From: Gnetum montanum
Taxonomy: Eukaryota > Streptophyta > Gnetopsida > Gnetales > Gnetaceae
DNA length: 64,000 nt
Direction of reading: 5' to 3'
NCBI GenBank assembly: GCA_015680685.1
Contig: MNCI01002682.1
Span: forward strand, 1,395,221 to 1,459,220
Shown: piece after piece, positions 47,651-58,430 of the stretch
Layout of the letters: each line of letters begins with the position of its first letter
How positions within the stretch are numbered: the first letter of the stretch is position 1
The notes under the pieces: model-generated
The model's input: the letters and a program-made list of their open reading frames with translations, nothing else
What the model was told of the DNA's origin: nothing
Database searches by the model: none
Position numbers and translations under genes: made by a program

Positions 47651-48259
47651 GCTGTAATGGTAAAAGGGGGATACTTGTCATTCTCCTTCTCCATTTAATG
47701 TGGGGTATGCTATGCAGCGTAGCATGCTCGCCACAACATCATAACACTGTTGGCATTAAAACAGGTGGGTCTGGATGAAATATCTTGGCACACTTCAAGT
47801 GAACCATTTGCTTTCCCAAAAATAAAAAATATACATATATTCAATTTTAATGGTCTGAAAAGACCTTAAACTAGCACTCCTAGCATATAGTTTCACTCTA
47901 GTTAGTGGTCCAAAAAGACCTTAAACTACCAATTTCGACCTTCTATGCGTTCACAGTCCACAACAACATTAAACTAATAGTTTTACATTTTCGCATCAGC
48001 AGTTTTGCATTTTTTTTAGCAGTTTACATGTTCGCATCGGTAGTTTTACATTTCCTTTAGTAGTTTCGCATTTACACCTAGGCAGTTTGCATTTTTTAGC
48101 AGTTTCACATTTTTTCGCCTTAGCGGTCCGCCATGACCTTCAACTGGAAAATTTTTAATCTTTATATCATACTTTGTTAGTCACATCTCATTGTTGTTTT
48201 GCAAATTTTCACCATACACGGTTATGACCAACAGGTGCCTCTTAACTAGACTTTCATCT
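47651..48259. other. Spacer between antisense-gene promoter and RT part of E
   Basis: Non-coding. It contains agaccttaaactagca-type units at 47860-47930 and repeated agttttgcattt-like blocks at 47995-48110. Confidence 0.5.
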
Positions 48260-48270
48260 CGTTTTGGCAG
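48260..48270 (+). other. Candidate sense-strand splice acceptor before E RT
   Basis: cgttttggcag followed by G, preceded by ctttcatct. Ogre/Tat elements are known to carry an intron between protease and RT; this is where its 3' end should be. D has tttacttttatctag at the same place. No donor was assigned with confidence. Confidence 0.45.
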
Positions 48271-49470
48271 GTTTGAGCAAAAATGGAAATCCATCATGAT
48301 CTCTCTTTATCGTTAGCCTTAGCAGGTCCACATGGCAAGCTCGCAAGATAGCTGAACCTAGAACTAATAGACTAGGAATCACCTGCAATTAGCACCGTAG
48401 CATCCTTAGAAACATCCCTAGACTGGCCTGAGCATTTGGTCCAAACTTTGGATTTAGAGGCCGAGGATGTAACTGAGGACCCTCTCATCAAGACACGTGC
48501 GACCACATCCAAGGAGGAAATAAAAATGTTAAAACTTAGTTCCCTTCTAGATTCGCAAACACACAAATATGTAGCCAAGATTCTGCAAGACAACATTGAA
48601 GTCTTTGCATGGTCATATAGCGATATGCTAGGTTTAGACCCGAGGCTGATACAGCACAACATTATCTTAGACCTACGCATGAAAGCAGTCAAGCAGAAGG
48701 CTCGTAAGGTTAAATCAGAAATTGCACTGGCCATGTAGGATGAAATCACCAAGCTATACCAAGCTAGTTTCATCCTGGCAGTTGATTACTCAAAATGGGT
48801 GTCCAACATCGCTGTAGTTTCTAAGAAAATGGGAGGAATACGGATCTATATAGACTTTCGGGATCTTAACAAAGCAACAATCAAAGATGATTTCTCACTT
48901 TTAAGCATCGATCAACTCATTAAAACCACAGCCGATCATGCGCTATTATCTTTCATGGATAGTTTCTCTGGCTACAACCAAATTCGCATTAACCCAGAGC
49001 ATCAGTTAACAACAACCTTCATGACCCCATGGGGTGCCTTTTGCTACACCATGATGCCTTTTGGGCTCAAGAACACTGTAGCAACCTACCAACGAGCCAT
49101 GACTTACATCTTTAGTGACTACATCTTAGAAACGCTAAACAACTATGTGCATGATATAGCGGTCAAGTCTAAGGAGGCCGCTGATCATCCCTGTGATCTA
49201 GGTGTAGTCCTCAAGTATTGTCAAATGCACAACTTGAGCCTCAATCCTAAAAATTGTGTCTTCAAGGTGAGAATCAAATGCATGTTAGGGTTTGTAGTAT
49301 CAAAGGCCGGAATACAGGTGGACCCTGACAAAGTTAAGGCCATCGTCAACTTGGCACCTCCTACAAACCTTAAAGAATTACGTGGGTTACAAGGTAGGAT
49401 ATAGTTCATCCGAAGGTTTATAGCAAAGTTAACTGACAAGTTACACCCCATGCAACATCTTTTAAAGAAA
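48271..49470 (+). pseudogene. Element E reverse transcriptase (Tat type)
   Basis: Begins with a short N-terminal region (LDWPEHLVQTLDLEAED), then SDMLGLDPRLIQHNI. RT motifs: VVSKKMGGIRIYIDFRDLNK, LLSFMDSFSGYNQIRINPEH, TTTFMTPWGAFCYTMMPFG. The catalytic box is YVHD at 49144-49155 where YVDD is expected, so one catalytic aspartate is lost. The end has NLSLNPKNCVFKV and GKLLGFVVS-like sequence (CMLGFVVSKAGIQVDPDKV). Stops at 48736 and 49402 (TAG). Confidence 0.88.
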
Positions 49471-49479
49471 GGGGTTAAC

Positions 49480-49970
49480 TTTGAATGGACAACTCAATGT
49501 CAACAAGCCTTCGATGATCTGAAGAAAGAGCTTTTGCACCTCCCAACTGTTTACCCACGACAAAGGGATAAGTCTTTCTACATATACCTTGCCACCTCTG
49601 ACACATCTATCATAGCACTGTTATGTTAGAAACGAGACGACAAATCTGAGATACCAATGTACTATCTGAGTCATGCATTAATAGCATATGAAGCGAAGTA
49701 CAATGAGGTGGAGAGGAATTTCCTTGCCTTAGTGTCTGCATTAAAAAAGTGGAGGCATTACCTATTTTGCAGTAAAATTAACATTATTTGCAAGAGCAAC
49801 ATACTCCGTGCTATCACGAATAATCTGTACAAAAGTAGTAGGATAGCCCGATGGAAAGCAATAACTGCGGAATTTGACTTGCACTATGTGAGCCAGTCAT
49901 CGATGAAGGGCCAAGCCATAGTGACGCAACTCACGGCCTCACCCGTCAACGACCAGGCGATCATAGAACC
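49480..49970 (+). pseudogene. Element E first RNase H
   Basis: FYIYLATSDTSIIALL, PMYYLSHALIAYEAKYNEVE and LALVSALKKWRHYLFCSKI match plant gypsy RNase H. The third acidic position (normally TDH or RTD) reads CKSN. One TAG lies at 49627-49629, where QKRDD would give CAG. WKAITAEFDLHYVSQSSMKG closes the domain. Confidence 0.85.
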
Positions 49971-50019
49971 TAAATTCCCAGATAAGCATGTTAGCACTAT
50001 CAACGTCGTCCCATCGCAT

Positions 50020-50322
50020 CTTGAAGCTACCTTACACTTCAACGGTGCCTCAACCACGCGAGGTAGTGCAACTGCCATCATTACATTCCCCTCTAGGGAG
50101 ATGCATCCTTTTGCTTATCATTTTATGTTCCCCTGCACAAATAACATGACAGAATATGAGGGGTTACTCAGAGGCCTCTCAACTGCCCAGACACTATGCA
50201 TACAACACCTAGCAATTCGTGGAGATTCACAACTAGTTATGAATCAAATCACCAAGGTCTATGCCTACAAAGCTATACACCTGCAACCCTATTGCGACCT
50301 AGAAAAAATCCTACTTAAATAG
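50020..50322 (+). pseudogene. Element E second (archaeal-type) RNase H
   Basis: TLHFNGASTTRGSATAIITF (first catalytic D reads N), FMFPCTNNMTEYEGLLRGLS and IRGDSQLVMNQITKVYAYKA. The order and spacing match the additional RNase H that Tat-lineage elements carry after the first. The frame is open throughout. Confidence 0.85.
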
Positions 50323-50329
50323 TTTGCAA

Positions 50330-51749
50330 CTACGGATTTACAACACGTGCCACGCAATGAGAACACTGTAGCAACTGCCTTAGCCACTCTAGCATTAAAC
50401 ATTCCACCACACTTGTTTGCAAGTTTTCCAACCTCGATTACCAAGTGCACTCAACCTATCACTCAGGTGGTACACGTAGCCTCTGTCAATGCTATAGATA
50501 TCCAAGAGTGGTACGCCAACATTAAAGCCTACCTGCAACACGGTGAACCCCCAAGTGGATTCACATCTGCCCAAAGAGATGTAATCTATAAATGTGCTCA
50601 ACAATATGTGCTCTTGGGAGACAACGCCCTATGCAAGCACTCTTATGACAAGATATTGCTGGCATGCATGAATGAAGGGGAAGCACAGAAGGTGTTCAAC
50701 AAAGTACATAAAGGATTATGTGGTGGGCTCATAGCACCTAAGGCTATGGCAGCAAAAATCAAACATCTAGGGTACTATTGGCCTCACATGGAGCATGATT
50801 GCCTATCAAAAGTCAAGACATGTGACATGTGCCAAAGACACACAAATCTCATACATGTTTCACCTACAGAGTTGCACCCAATGCAAATAACATGGCCTTT
50901 CCAGCGATGGGGACTAGACCTCATAGGACCTATCATGCTTAAGTTTTCCGCAGGGCATAGCTTCATCATCACAGCCATCGAGTATTTTACCAAGTGGATG
51001 AAAGCTATTCCCCTGAGAAAAACTACATCTCAGAAGATTTGTGACTTCATCTTGGATAACATCGTGACAAGGTTTGAACTTCCAATGACTATTGTGACCA
51101 ACAATGGGCCACAATTCAATAGTGCAAAAACCCGAACCTTCTACAGTAATCTTGGCATCAGGTAGTCATTCTCCTCGTCATACTACTCGTAGGTGAATGG
51201 ACAAGTAGAGGCCACAAACAAGTCCATCATCAACTTTCTGAAAAGGATGCTCAACAACAATAAGAGATGATGGCATGAGCAAATCCTCTATGTGTTGTGG
51301 GCTTACAGGACAACATGCAGGACTGCAACAGGTAAGATACCTTTTAGTCTTATTTATGGGTCTAAAGTAGTATTACCTCTTGAGTTACAGGTACCATCAC
51401 TCCAGATCATCCTATCTAATGTTGTGAGCAAAGCCTAGAACGACAAGTCACGGATCATCGATCTCGACTCAATAGAGGAGGAGCGTGTGCAAACACTGGG
51501 TCGCATAGAGCACTATCAGAATAAGCAACGAAAAAAACACTATGCAAATCCACATCAATGACCAATACAGAAGGGATACCTTGTCCTCAAGGCTATCTGT
51601 GAGCATATGAACAAATTCTCAGCCAACTAGAAAGGTCCATACATGGTCACGAAAGCCTTTGGGAATGGAGCCTTCAAGTTGGCAAACATGGATGGCAACA
51701 AGTTTGCAAACCCAGTGAATCACTCATACCTCAAGCCATACTACATCTA
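50330..51749 (+). pseudogene. Element E integrase
   Basis: Zinc-binding N-terminus: NKVHKGLCGGLIAPKAM and KTCDMCQRH (50695-50845). Core: WGLDLIGPIM (first D present), FTKWMKAIPL, and TIVTNNGPQFNSA at 51088-51126 where TDNGPQF is expected, so the second catalytic D is N (51100-51102). The third acidic residue lies in NGQVEATNKSIIN. Open from 50347 to a TAG at 51163, then interrupted by several stops to the end SYLKPYYI. Inserts the cDNA when functional; this copy cannot. Confidence 0.87.
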
Positions 51750-51760
51750 GATGCATGGAG

Positions 51761-52208
51761 AAGATAAGCAAACATCTGCTACGACGTAAAATTGGCAAAG
51801 GTAAGTAAGCATCCGCTACGACGTTAAACTGGCACAGCTTCACCAACGTCTGCTATGACATTAAACTGGCAAAGTACATCTGCTATGACGTTAAACTAGC
51901 AAAGCTCATCCACCACGACATAAAACTGGCACAGACAGTCTACTATGACTATAAACTAGACAGACGGTCTACTAGGACCTTAAACTAGCTCATCCACCAT
52001 CCGCTACAATGAAAAACTAGCACAACAGTCTGCTAGGACGTTAAACTAGCACAGCATTGGTCTGCTAGGACCTTAAACTAGCACAGCGGTCTACTAGGAT
52101 CTTAAACTAGCACAAGAAATGTCCACTATGACATTAAACTGGCACACAGCGGTCTACTGGGACCTTAAACCAACACACCATGGTCTACCAGGACCTTAAA
52201 CTAGTTCC
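51761..52208 (+). repeat. Tandem array of roughly 34-bp units in E's 3' region
   Basis: About 14 units of the form ggtctactaggaccttaaactagca with variants such as tctgctatgacgttaaactggca; spacing 29-40 bp. D has three to four copies at 29285-29360. Confidence 0.88.
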
Positions 52209-53572
52209 TTAGCATGTCCCCAACATGCATCTACACCAGTACACATCAAGCGAGTGTGCACAGTGCCAACATGGGGTGGGATGTTGTAGTTCCAGAATGA
52301 AGTTCACGATGCGATGAAAACACGATCTGGAACATATGCAATGTCACTGCTCTTATCATCTTGCTGATCCTCCAAAGATGTCGTATGACATTCCTCCGGA
52401 CCTACCATCACCACGGCCAATTACCATGACGGTAGTTTCTTGGTCAATGCCCACTGCTCGAGTTCTAGCAGTATTATGGCCCAACCACAATATTGTTACC
52501 CTCTAGCCCCCTGCCAACGCCTGAGCTTAAATGAAATTTAGTTGTGAGGTAGCCAATCCCATAACTGAACTGAGAATGAATTTCTTCAGCAAGGATTCCT
52601 GAGCATGTGCGTTCACAGCAACTCCTCGCATCTTTAGTGCCGACCTCTCCACGCTATTACTACCAAAGCCACTACTGGCCTTCCTACTTTGGACACTGCA
52701 CACTAGCAAATATGTCTAAAGCTTCAACAACATCTGCAGCAAGCAGGAACTTTGCCTTCGTTTTGCATCATGGTTGTTTCTCTTGGTTTTCTTTCTATGG
52801 TTTTTGTAGGATGCATACCAAGGGGATGCCAGTCAGAGGTGTGTTTCTCCATAGAAGTAGAACACTACATCATTCTAAGGCGTTCACCTTGACTAGCTTA
52901 GCTACTTTGAAGTACATATCCTTTTCTTCCCCGTCATCTTCCTTATCTCACTCCTTACACTCACGATCCGCTTTCTCCTCCCTCTTACAAGCTTTTTCCA
53001 ACATCTGTCAAGCTTTTCCATGTGCTCAACCACAAAGTCCATGATGGGCATAACACAGCTCGCTGCATGGAAAACATCTGTAGGCAAGTTAAAGTCCTAC
53101 GTGGATGTAACACAACTCATCCTATGAAAGAAACGCTAGTCCTACATCACAAAGGTTGTTTGCAAATGTAAAGGCAAAACAACAAAAGGAAAAAGCGTAA
53201 GAGAGCAAAAGATCACGCGCAAAAAAAAGAGCATGCCTAAAACAAATGACACATAAGCTATTTCGCACACGATCTCTCCCTAAGAATTCCAATGAGAGGT
53301 CAAATGTCAGTAAAAGAAAATATGACCATGCAAACAAGTCCCTCATGAGCACTCCAATGAGGGATTCTGCTAATTCTCATCTTTACCCCTTTTCCTGAAC
53401 CTCCTCTCTCCTTGCTTAACCCTTCCCTTTTCCCACGTAACCAATTCAACACTCTCAAGGCATAACTAAGCGACACCTTGACAATCACCAAAGAGCAATG
53501 TTGTTGTTTTGCTTTCTGTGGTGTTTCGTATTCTTTGTCGGCATCTCTTGGGTCCATCCTCCAGACGTCGAC
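52209..53572 (+). other. Element E 3' region without supported genes
   Basis: Several open stretches occur, the longest 145 codons at 52607-53044, but I recognise none and D has no counterpart beyond the last 70 bases. It may be an acquired sequence or simply untranslated region. Confidence 0.4.
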
Positions 53573-53584
53573 AAAGAGGGGCCA
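53573..53584 (+). other. Polypurine tract of element E
   Basis: aaagaggggcca directly before the 3' LTR, as in D. Confidence 0.88.
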
Positions 53585-53585
53585 A

Positions 53586-55360
53586 TGAAACACCCTAAAT
53601 TTCCAAGGCATTCTTGCTTCACCAGGTCCTGGCAATTTAGGTGGCATCATGGCAATTCTTTAGGAGATGGACACTTTGAAATTCAAACTGTCCAGTTCGG
53701 CAAGTTTTCTACTCCCGGTGTCAATAGGCTCAATGGATTCTCCAGCCTTCCCACCTGAGTAGTTCATCTAGTTGATAGCCTACTCAGAAGCGATGCATGG
53801 AGTTGTTAGCAGTGTTCAGGATGTACAAAATAGTTTAGCAAGTTTTCTACTCAAAATGTTTGCTACACTACGCTATGTAGCGTAGCAGGCTTCAGAAGAC
53901 AATGCAGAATGAATTGCTACGCTCTGCTACGCTACCCGGCGTAGCACAGCATAGCAAAGGTCAAACAATCAGTTCCTTTTCTCGACGCCAAGTCCTTCAG
54001 CAATGGCTCCTTCTATCAAAAAGTAGCAAATTTCGCAAAAAGCAAGTCATGTTGGCTACTATGCTATGCTACGTAATGTAGCATAGTGTAGCAACTCTGT
54101 GAAAGTAACGAAGGACATCTCAAAGTGCAAGATCAACGAGTTCGCAAGTTTCGCATTGCAAAGAGAAAAAGTTGCAGATTGTCAGAATTTGTGCAATTAA
54201 GGCAAGTTGCTACACTATGCTACGTTGCTTAGCGTAGCACAGTGTATCAATTATGCAAAATTAGCTAGAACACTTCAAAGGCTTCCAGCACATGCAATAG
54301 GCCTCGATGCAAGTTTCTGCCTTGAACTGGTTGCTACACCGCATAGCATAGCATAGTGTAGCAAGATGCTACGCTACACCAACATGCTACGATGTAAAGT
54401 GTAGTACAGTGTAGCAAGTGGCTACACTACATCAGTGCACCTCCTTGCACAGCAAGCTACTACGCTACGCCCACATGCTATGCTACAAAGCGTAGCACAA
54501 CGTAGCAGGCAGCTACACTCCATCAATGCACCTCACCTATTTGCATCGTTGGCACACATCTCCAAGTTCTAACAGTGTAATTACAGCATGGCATGCTCGT
54601 CAATTAGCTTTGTAGTTCCATGCAGCATAGACACGTCAACATGGGTCAGAGACATGTGGCATTAAAATCACATCTTTTGCATCCTCCTAGCCCTATAAAT
54701 ACCCTGATGAGCAACATTCAAAGGGTGAGCAAGCAATTTTTTTGACAAGTAAGAAGGTTGGTTGGCAAAGTTGGCAAACCGGCAAAGTTAGCACTTTTTC
54801 AAGTTAGTAAGTTGGCAATATTGAGCATTGTAAACACCCTCAAGTTGGCAAAATCAAGCTATTATTGTTCCCATCTAGCATCTTTTTGCTCTCTCTCCCT
54901 CCCACTACCTTTGTAACATTTTGCATTGTTAACCTCTGAGTCCGCGTTCGAGCACACAGTTGGCTTGCTTTGAATGTCTTGGTTACTTTTGGGATCTCTG
55001 TGCTTCCTAGCGTTGCACAACCAATTGTATCCACTTTGACAGAGTAAAGCCATAGTCTTGAAGCTGTGCATTCTCTTAACTGCATTCTACTTTTTTTTCT
55101 TGATTGTCATCACATTTTACATCATTTTCCGCATTTCACATTTGAAAGTTATCATTTTACATTACAAGTATTGCTTTCAAATCCCATGTTTGCAAAAGGT
55201 TATAGTAACACCGATTAAGTCCTTGTCTGATTGACCAGACCGTTTAGGGCACCCTATTTCCATTTTATCCAGCATGGCCCTCACGAGAATCTGGGGTTAA
55301 GACTGTCACAATCAATGACCTCTCGGTGTTTTCTAGCTGCCGACATTTTCGGCCACTATA
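53586..55360 (+). repeat. 3' LTR of element E
   Basis: Pairs with 33335-35068; about one difference per 12 bases by eye in the first 400 bases, mainly transitions. TATAAATA box at 54694-54701. GCTACGCTA/TAGCGTAGC hairpin cluster at 53870-54510. Target duplication GGATG follows. Confidence 0.9.
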
Positions 55361-56330
55361 GGATGCTCATCACTTTGTGTGCTCCTATGAACACTATCGA
55401 TATGATGGTGGAATGACCACTCATATGGAGGAGTCTCAACAATGGATCTAACCACTGGAGCCCTTCGATATTTAGGGTATTAACTTTATGGATCCCATCA
55501 CACCCATGTCAAATGGAAAGGCATACATCATAGTTGATGTTAACTACTATACCAAATGGATGGAAGCTACAACTGTCACTGATTGCACATCTTCTACAAC
55601 TACTCAATTTGTACAACAATATGTTGTAAATAGGTTTAGGATGACACATGCACTTATTTTCTAATAGCAGTACTCATTTTATAGGCATTGCTTTTCGGAA
55701 GCTCATGCAACACTTGGGGATTGAGCATAAATTAGCAACACCCTACCATCCCCAAGCCAATAGTGAAGCTGAGGTTACAAATAGGGAGATCACAAAAATA
55801 CTAACTAGAACCATTAGTAAATAGAGAAGGGATTAGAGCATGAAACTCAATGATGTTCTTTGGGCCTACCACTCCACTTGGAAACTTCCTACTGTCTACT
55901 CTCCCTATGACCTTGTGTATGAAAAGTTACCAACACTTCCAATCCAAACAAAGCTCCATATACTATCAACAACATGTGACATTGACCTTGACCTAAGTCT
56001 AGCATAGAAATAAAGATAAACCTCAATTTTTTAGATGAGAACTAATTGGTAGCCTTGTCACTTTATGAGTTGCACAAGGCATTCAATAAACAATGACATG
56101 ACCTTAGAATATAAAATGTGAAATTTCAATTAGGAGATAAGGTCCTATACTAGAATCCCATAGATGTACCACAAAGAACTAAATTTCAAACCTTGTGGAA
56201 AGGGCCTTATATTATCTATAAAACTCTTTCTTCTAGGACCATGTTAATCTACAAACCTGAAAGCCCAAATAACAAATTGTTGGTCAACACACAACAACTA
56301 AAACCTCTCCATGAACCCAAAAGAGCCAAT
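55361..56330 (+). pseudogene. Element A integrase, second part
   Basis: Continues A's integrase after element E: EPFDI, stop, GINFMDPITPMSNGKAYII, then VDVNYYTKWMEA; the stop replaces the usual W of the IWGIDFMGP motif (TGG to TAG). Next come HPQANSEAEV-like sequence near 55755 and an open C-terminal segment reading WKGPYIIYKTLSSRTMLI and KLLVNTQQLKPLHEP. It reads in phase with WPTLFRD before E once one GGATG copy is removed. Confidence 0.82.
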
Positions 56331-58430
56331 GACAAAAACACATCAAACGATGGACATGCATGCTTAATTTTTCATATCTCCTCCTTTCAACTTAGTTGTG
56401 GGGGAGATGGCCATCCATCCTAATTAATTAAAGTGGCCCCTCATTTTTTTTAATTTTTTTCCCTTTTTCACTTCTTATTATTTTACACCATTTTTAGTAC
56501 ATTTTTCTCTTTCTTAATTATTTTACAATTTCTTCTATACTTTACTTTATTTGGTTTGGATTTCTTTTATGCCTTTCTTATGTTTTGTTTTACTTTATTG
56601 CCACCAGGACTAAAGTGCAACTATAGTTATCAATTGATGGTGGTTTGTACTATAATGTTATTTGATTGCTAATGTCTGGATTCTATCTTTAAATATTTGT
56701 GTTGATAACTAAGACATGGTTTCTTTTTCGTGATAATAGGAAGTGAGTCCATGTCATCCACCCATCCATAAAAATCTATAGTGTTCCCTTGTTTTGCAAA
56801 TATGTGATCCCTTCTTAAATGAAAATTATATTGAACTTATGACCTTGGTAGTTTCTAAACTTGGGAAGGATTAAGTGGATAGAAAAGGGTATGACTTCAA
56901 GAGGATTTTATGCTCTTTGTACTTGCCTACCCTCTTAGGTGCATGAGTGTTCTCATGGATTTCTCACCATTCTGCTATCGACCAATAATAAAAAGCTAAA
57001 GCCTTTACATGGTGTGGATCCCATCCAAAAGCTCAAAAAGAAAAAAATAAAATTCAAAGCACATCCTTTAGACAAAATAACGGGCTACAAGTATTGGTTA
57101 TGGGACTAGAAAGACATGTTATCCATGCTTAAAGATCCCCTCTAACTAAGGCCTATCTCACTTTCTACTTCCCTTTTAGGAATGGTGATTGATCTATGGG
57201 GATATTCTCGTGCAGTGAGGAGGTGGACTAGTCTTAGAGTGCCAATGCAAAGTCACTGAAAGTGGTTGGTTTTAATTCAAACTAAGGGTAGATATTATTA
57301 GGTCATATTAATCACAAAATCCACAAGGGACTTCATGTGACCATGATACAAGACTCCATTACACTCTCCACTTCATCCATCTCTGCTTCCCATGTCTCAC
57401 CTCATTGTCTCTTTTCATGTTTTATTTAATATCTTAGTTTGATACTAAAATTTTTAGATAGTTTCTTTGGTTATTTGATCCTTAACTAACTATAATCATT
57501 AATCATCCATGGGACCCACGAACTCCTTGGTTTGAAGGCATGTAAGGGCATTAAAGGCATGAACCTACTATGGGAAGGACCCACTTACATACCCCTTGGT
57601 TTGGCTAGTTAATTTTCTCATCCCTTAGAAATTTTTTCATTTAAATCTTTTGTGCTCCACATCAATTATGTCCAATTGTGCACTCCATCGAATTTATCCA
57701 TCATTCTCCCAATAAAATCTTCTTTTTGTGCATTATCTAGCCCTCTTCATGCATCTCATCGTGTTTTTGGGTTCTTGGGCTTCCTTCAAACTCCAATTTT
57801 ATGCAAAAACTCTTTATTTTTCCTTCATTTTTCAAGTGGCAAAGTTGTGTCAAATAGCTATGTCGAAGGGATCTCACTGATGTACTTGACCATGTTGACA
57901 CAATCCCATCAATGTGATATCATCAAAGCATGGGAAAATTTCTATATGTATTGCCCAACACTTAGCAAATATTTTCAATTTGACACAAACACAAGAGGAA
58001 GTTTTGCAATTTTTCAAAGCCAAAAATCTTCTAAAGCCCATAATTTTCACATTTTTTGTTCGATTACCCTCATTCTTCAATCTTGAAACTATCAAAGGTA
58101 AGCTCTACATCATGAAGGACACAAACCTTAGCTCTTTGACAAAAAAATTTTAAAATTCTTTTATAACTCCCATAAGGTTTAATTAATAAATTAATATTAA
58201 AGTCACTAATTTATGAGAGTTAAACCTTTCCAATGAACTCTGGTAGATATTAAAATGAAATAATATTAAAATAATCAATCTGGCATGATCACAACTTAGC
58301 CAAGTGTAACTACCCAAAGAGACAAGGTACCTAAATGTTATAAGTTACACATCACATGCTAATCCTTGAATATGTTGTGCTCACAAATGGCACTTAAAGG
58401 AAAGCATGGGCTAGAGGTGAGACGATCCCA
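56331..58430 (+). other. Element A 3' non-coding region
   Basis: Starts with a G-rich tract tgtgggggaga (56397-56407) and the block that also follows protease in C. Then comes a T-rich stretch and non-coding sequence, as Athila elements have between pol and their env-like frame. Short open frames at 57652-58153 are not supported by any motif. The boundary with the next block is uncertain. Confidence 0.5.

Larger units (their letters stand above)
33335..55360 (+). mobile_element. Element E: 22-kb Tat-type retrotransposon with an antisense gene
   Basis: Complete LTR-to-LTR element, target duplication GGATG at 33330-33334 and 55361-55365; removing it restores A's integrase. Order on the plus strand: 5' LTR, primer-binding site, a long leader with an assembly gap and gene-like foreign sequence, gag, protease, 33-bp repeats, antisense gene on the minus strand, RT, RNase H, second RNase H, integrase, roughly 34-bp repeats, 3' region, polypurine tract, 3' LTR. 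All sense frames carry stops or frameshifts, fewer than in D or A, so E is the youngest large element here. Confidence 0.92.

Noticed and set aside
51761-52208. Regularly spaced short repeats as a CRISPR array
   Set aside because: Repeats are imperfect, contiguous without unique spacers, and lie in a plant retrotransposon.
52607-53044. 145-codon frame as a gene in E's 3' region
   Set aside because: No recognisable motif, no counterpart in D, and the length is within chance for this composition; kept only as an unexplained region.
57880-57945. A second LTR of A, from a stretch resembling 2614-2680 (ccatcaatgtgat)
   Set aside because: Similarity is limited to a few short words and does not continue into the rest of the LTR.
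57652-58153. Two overlapping open frames of 144 and 79 codons
   Set aside because: No domain, no homologue elsewhere in the window, and composition like the surrounding AT-rich non-coding DNA.
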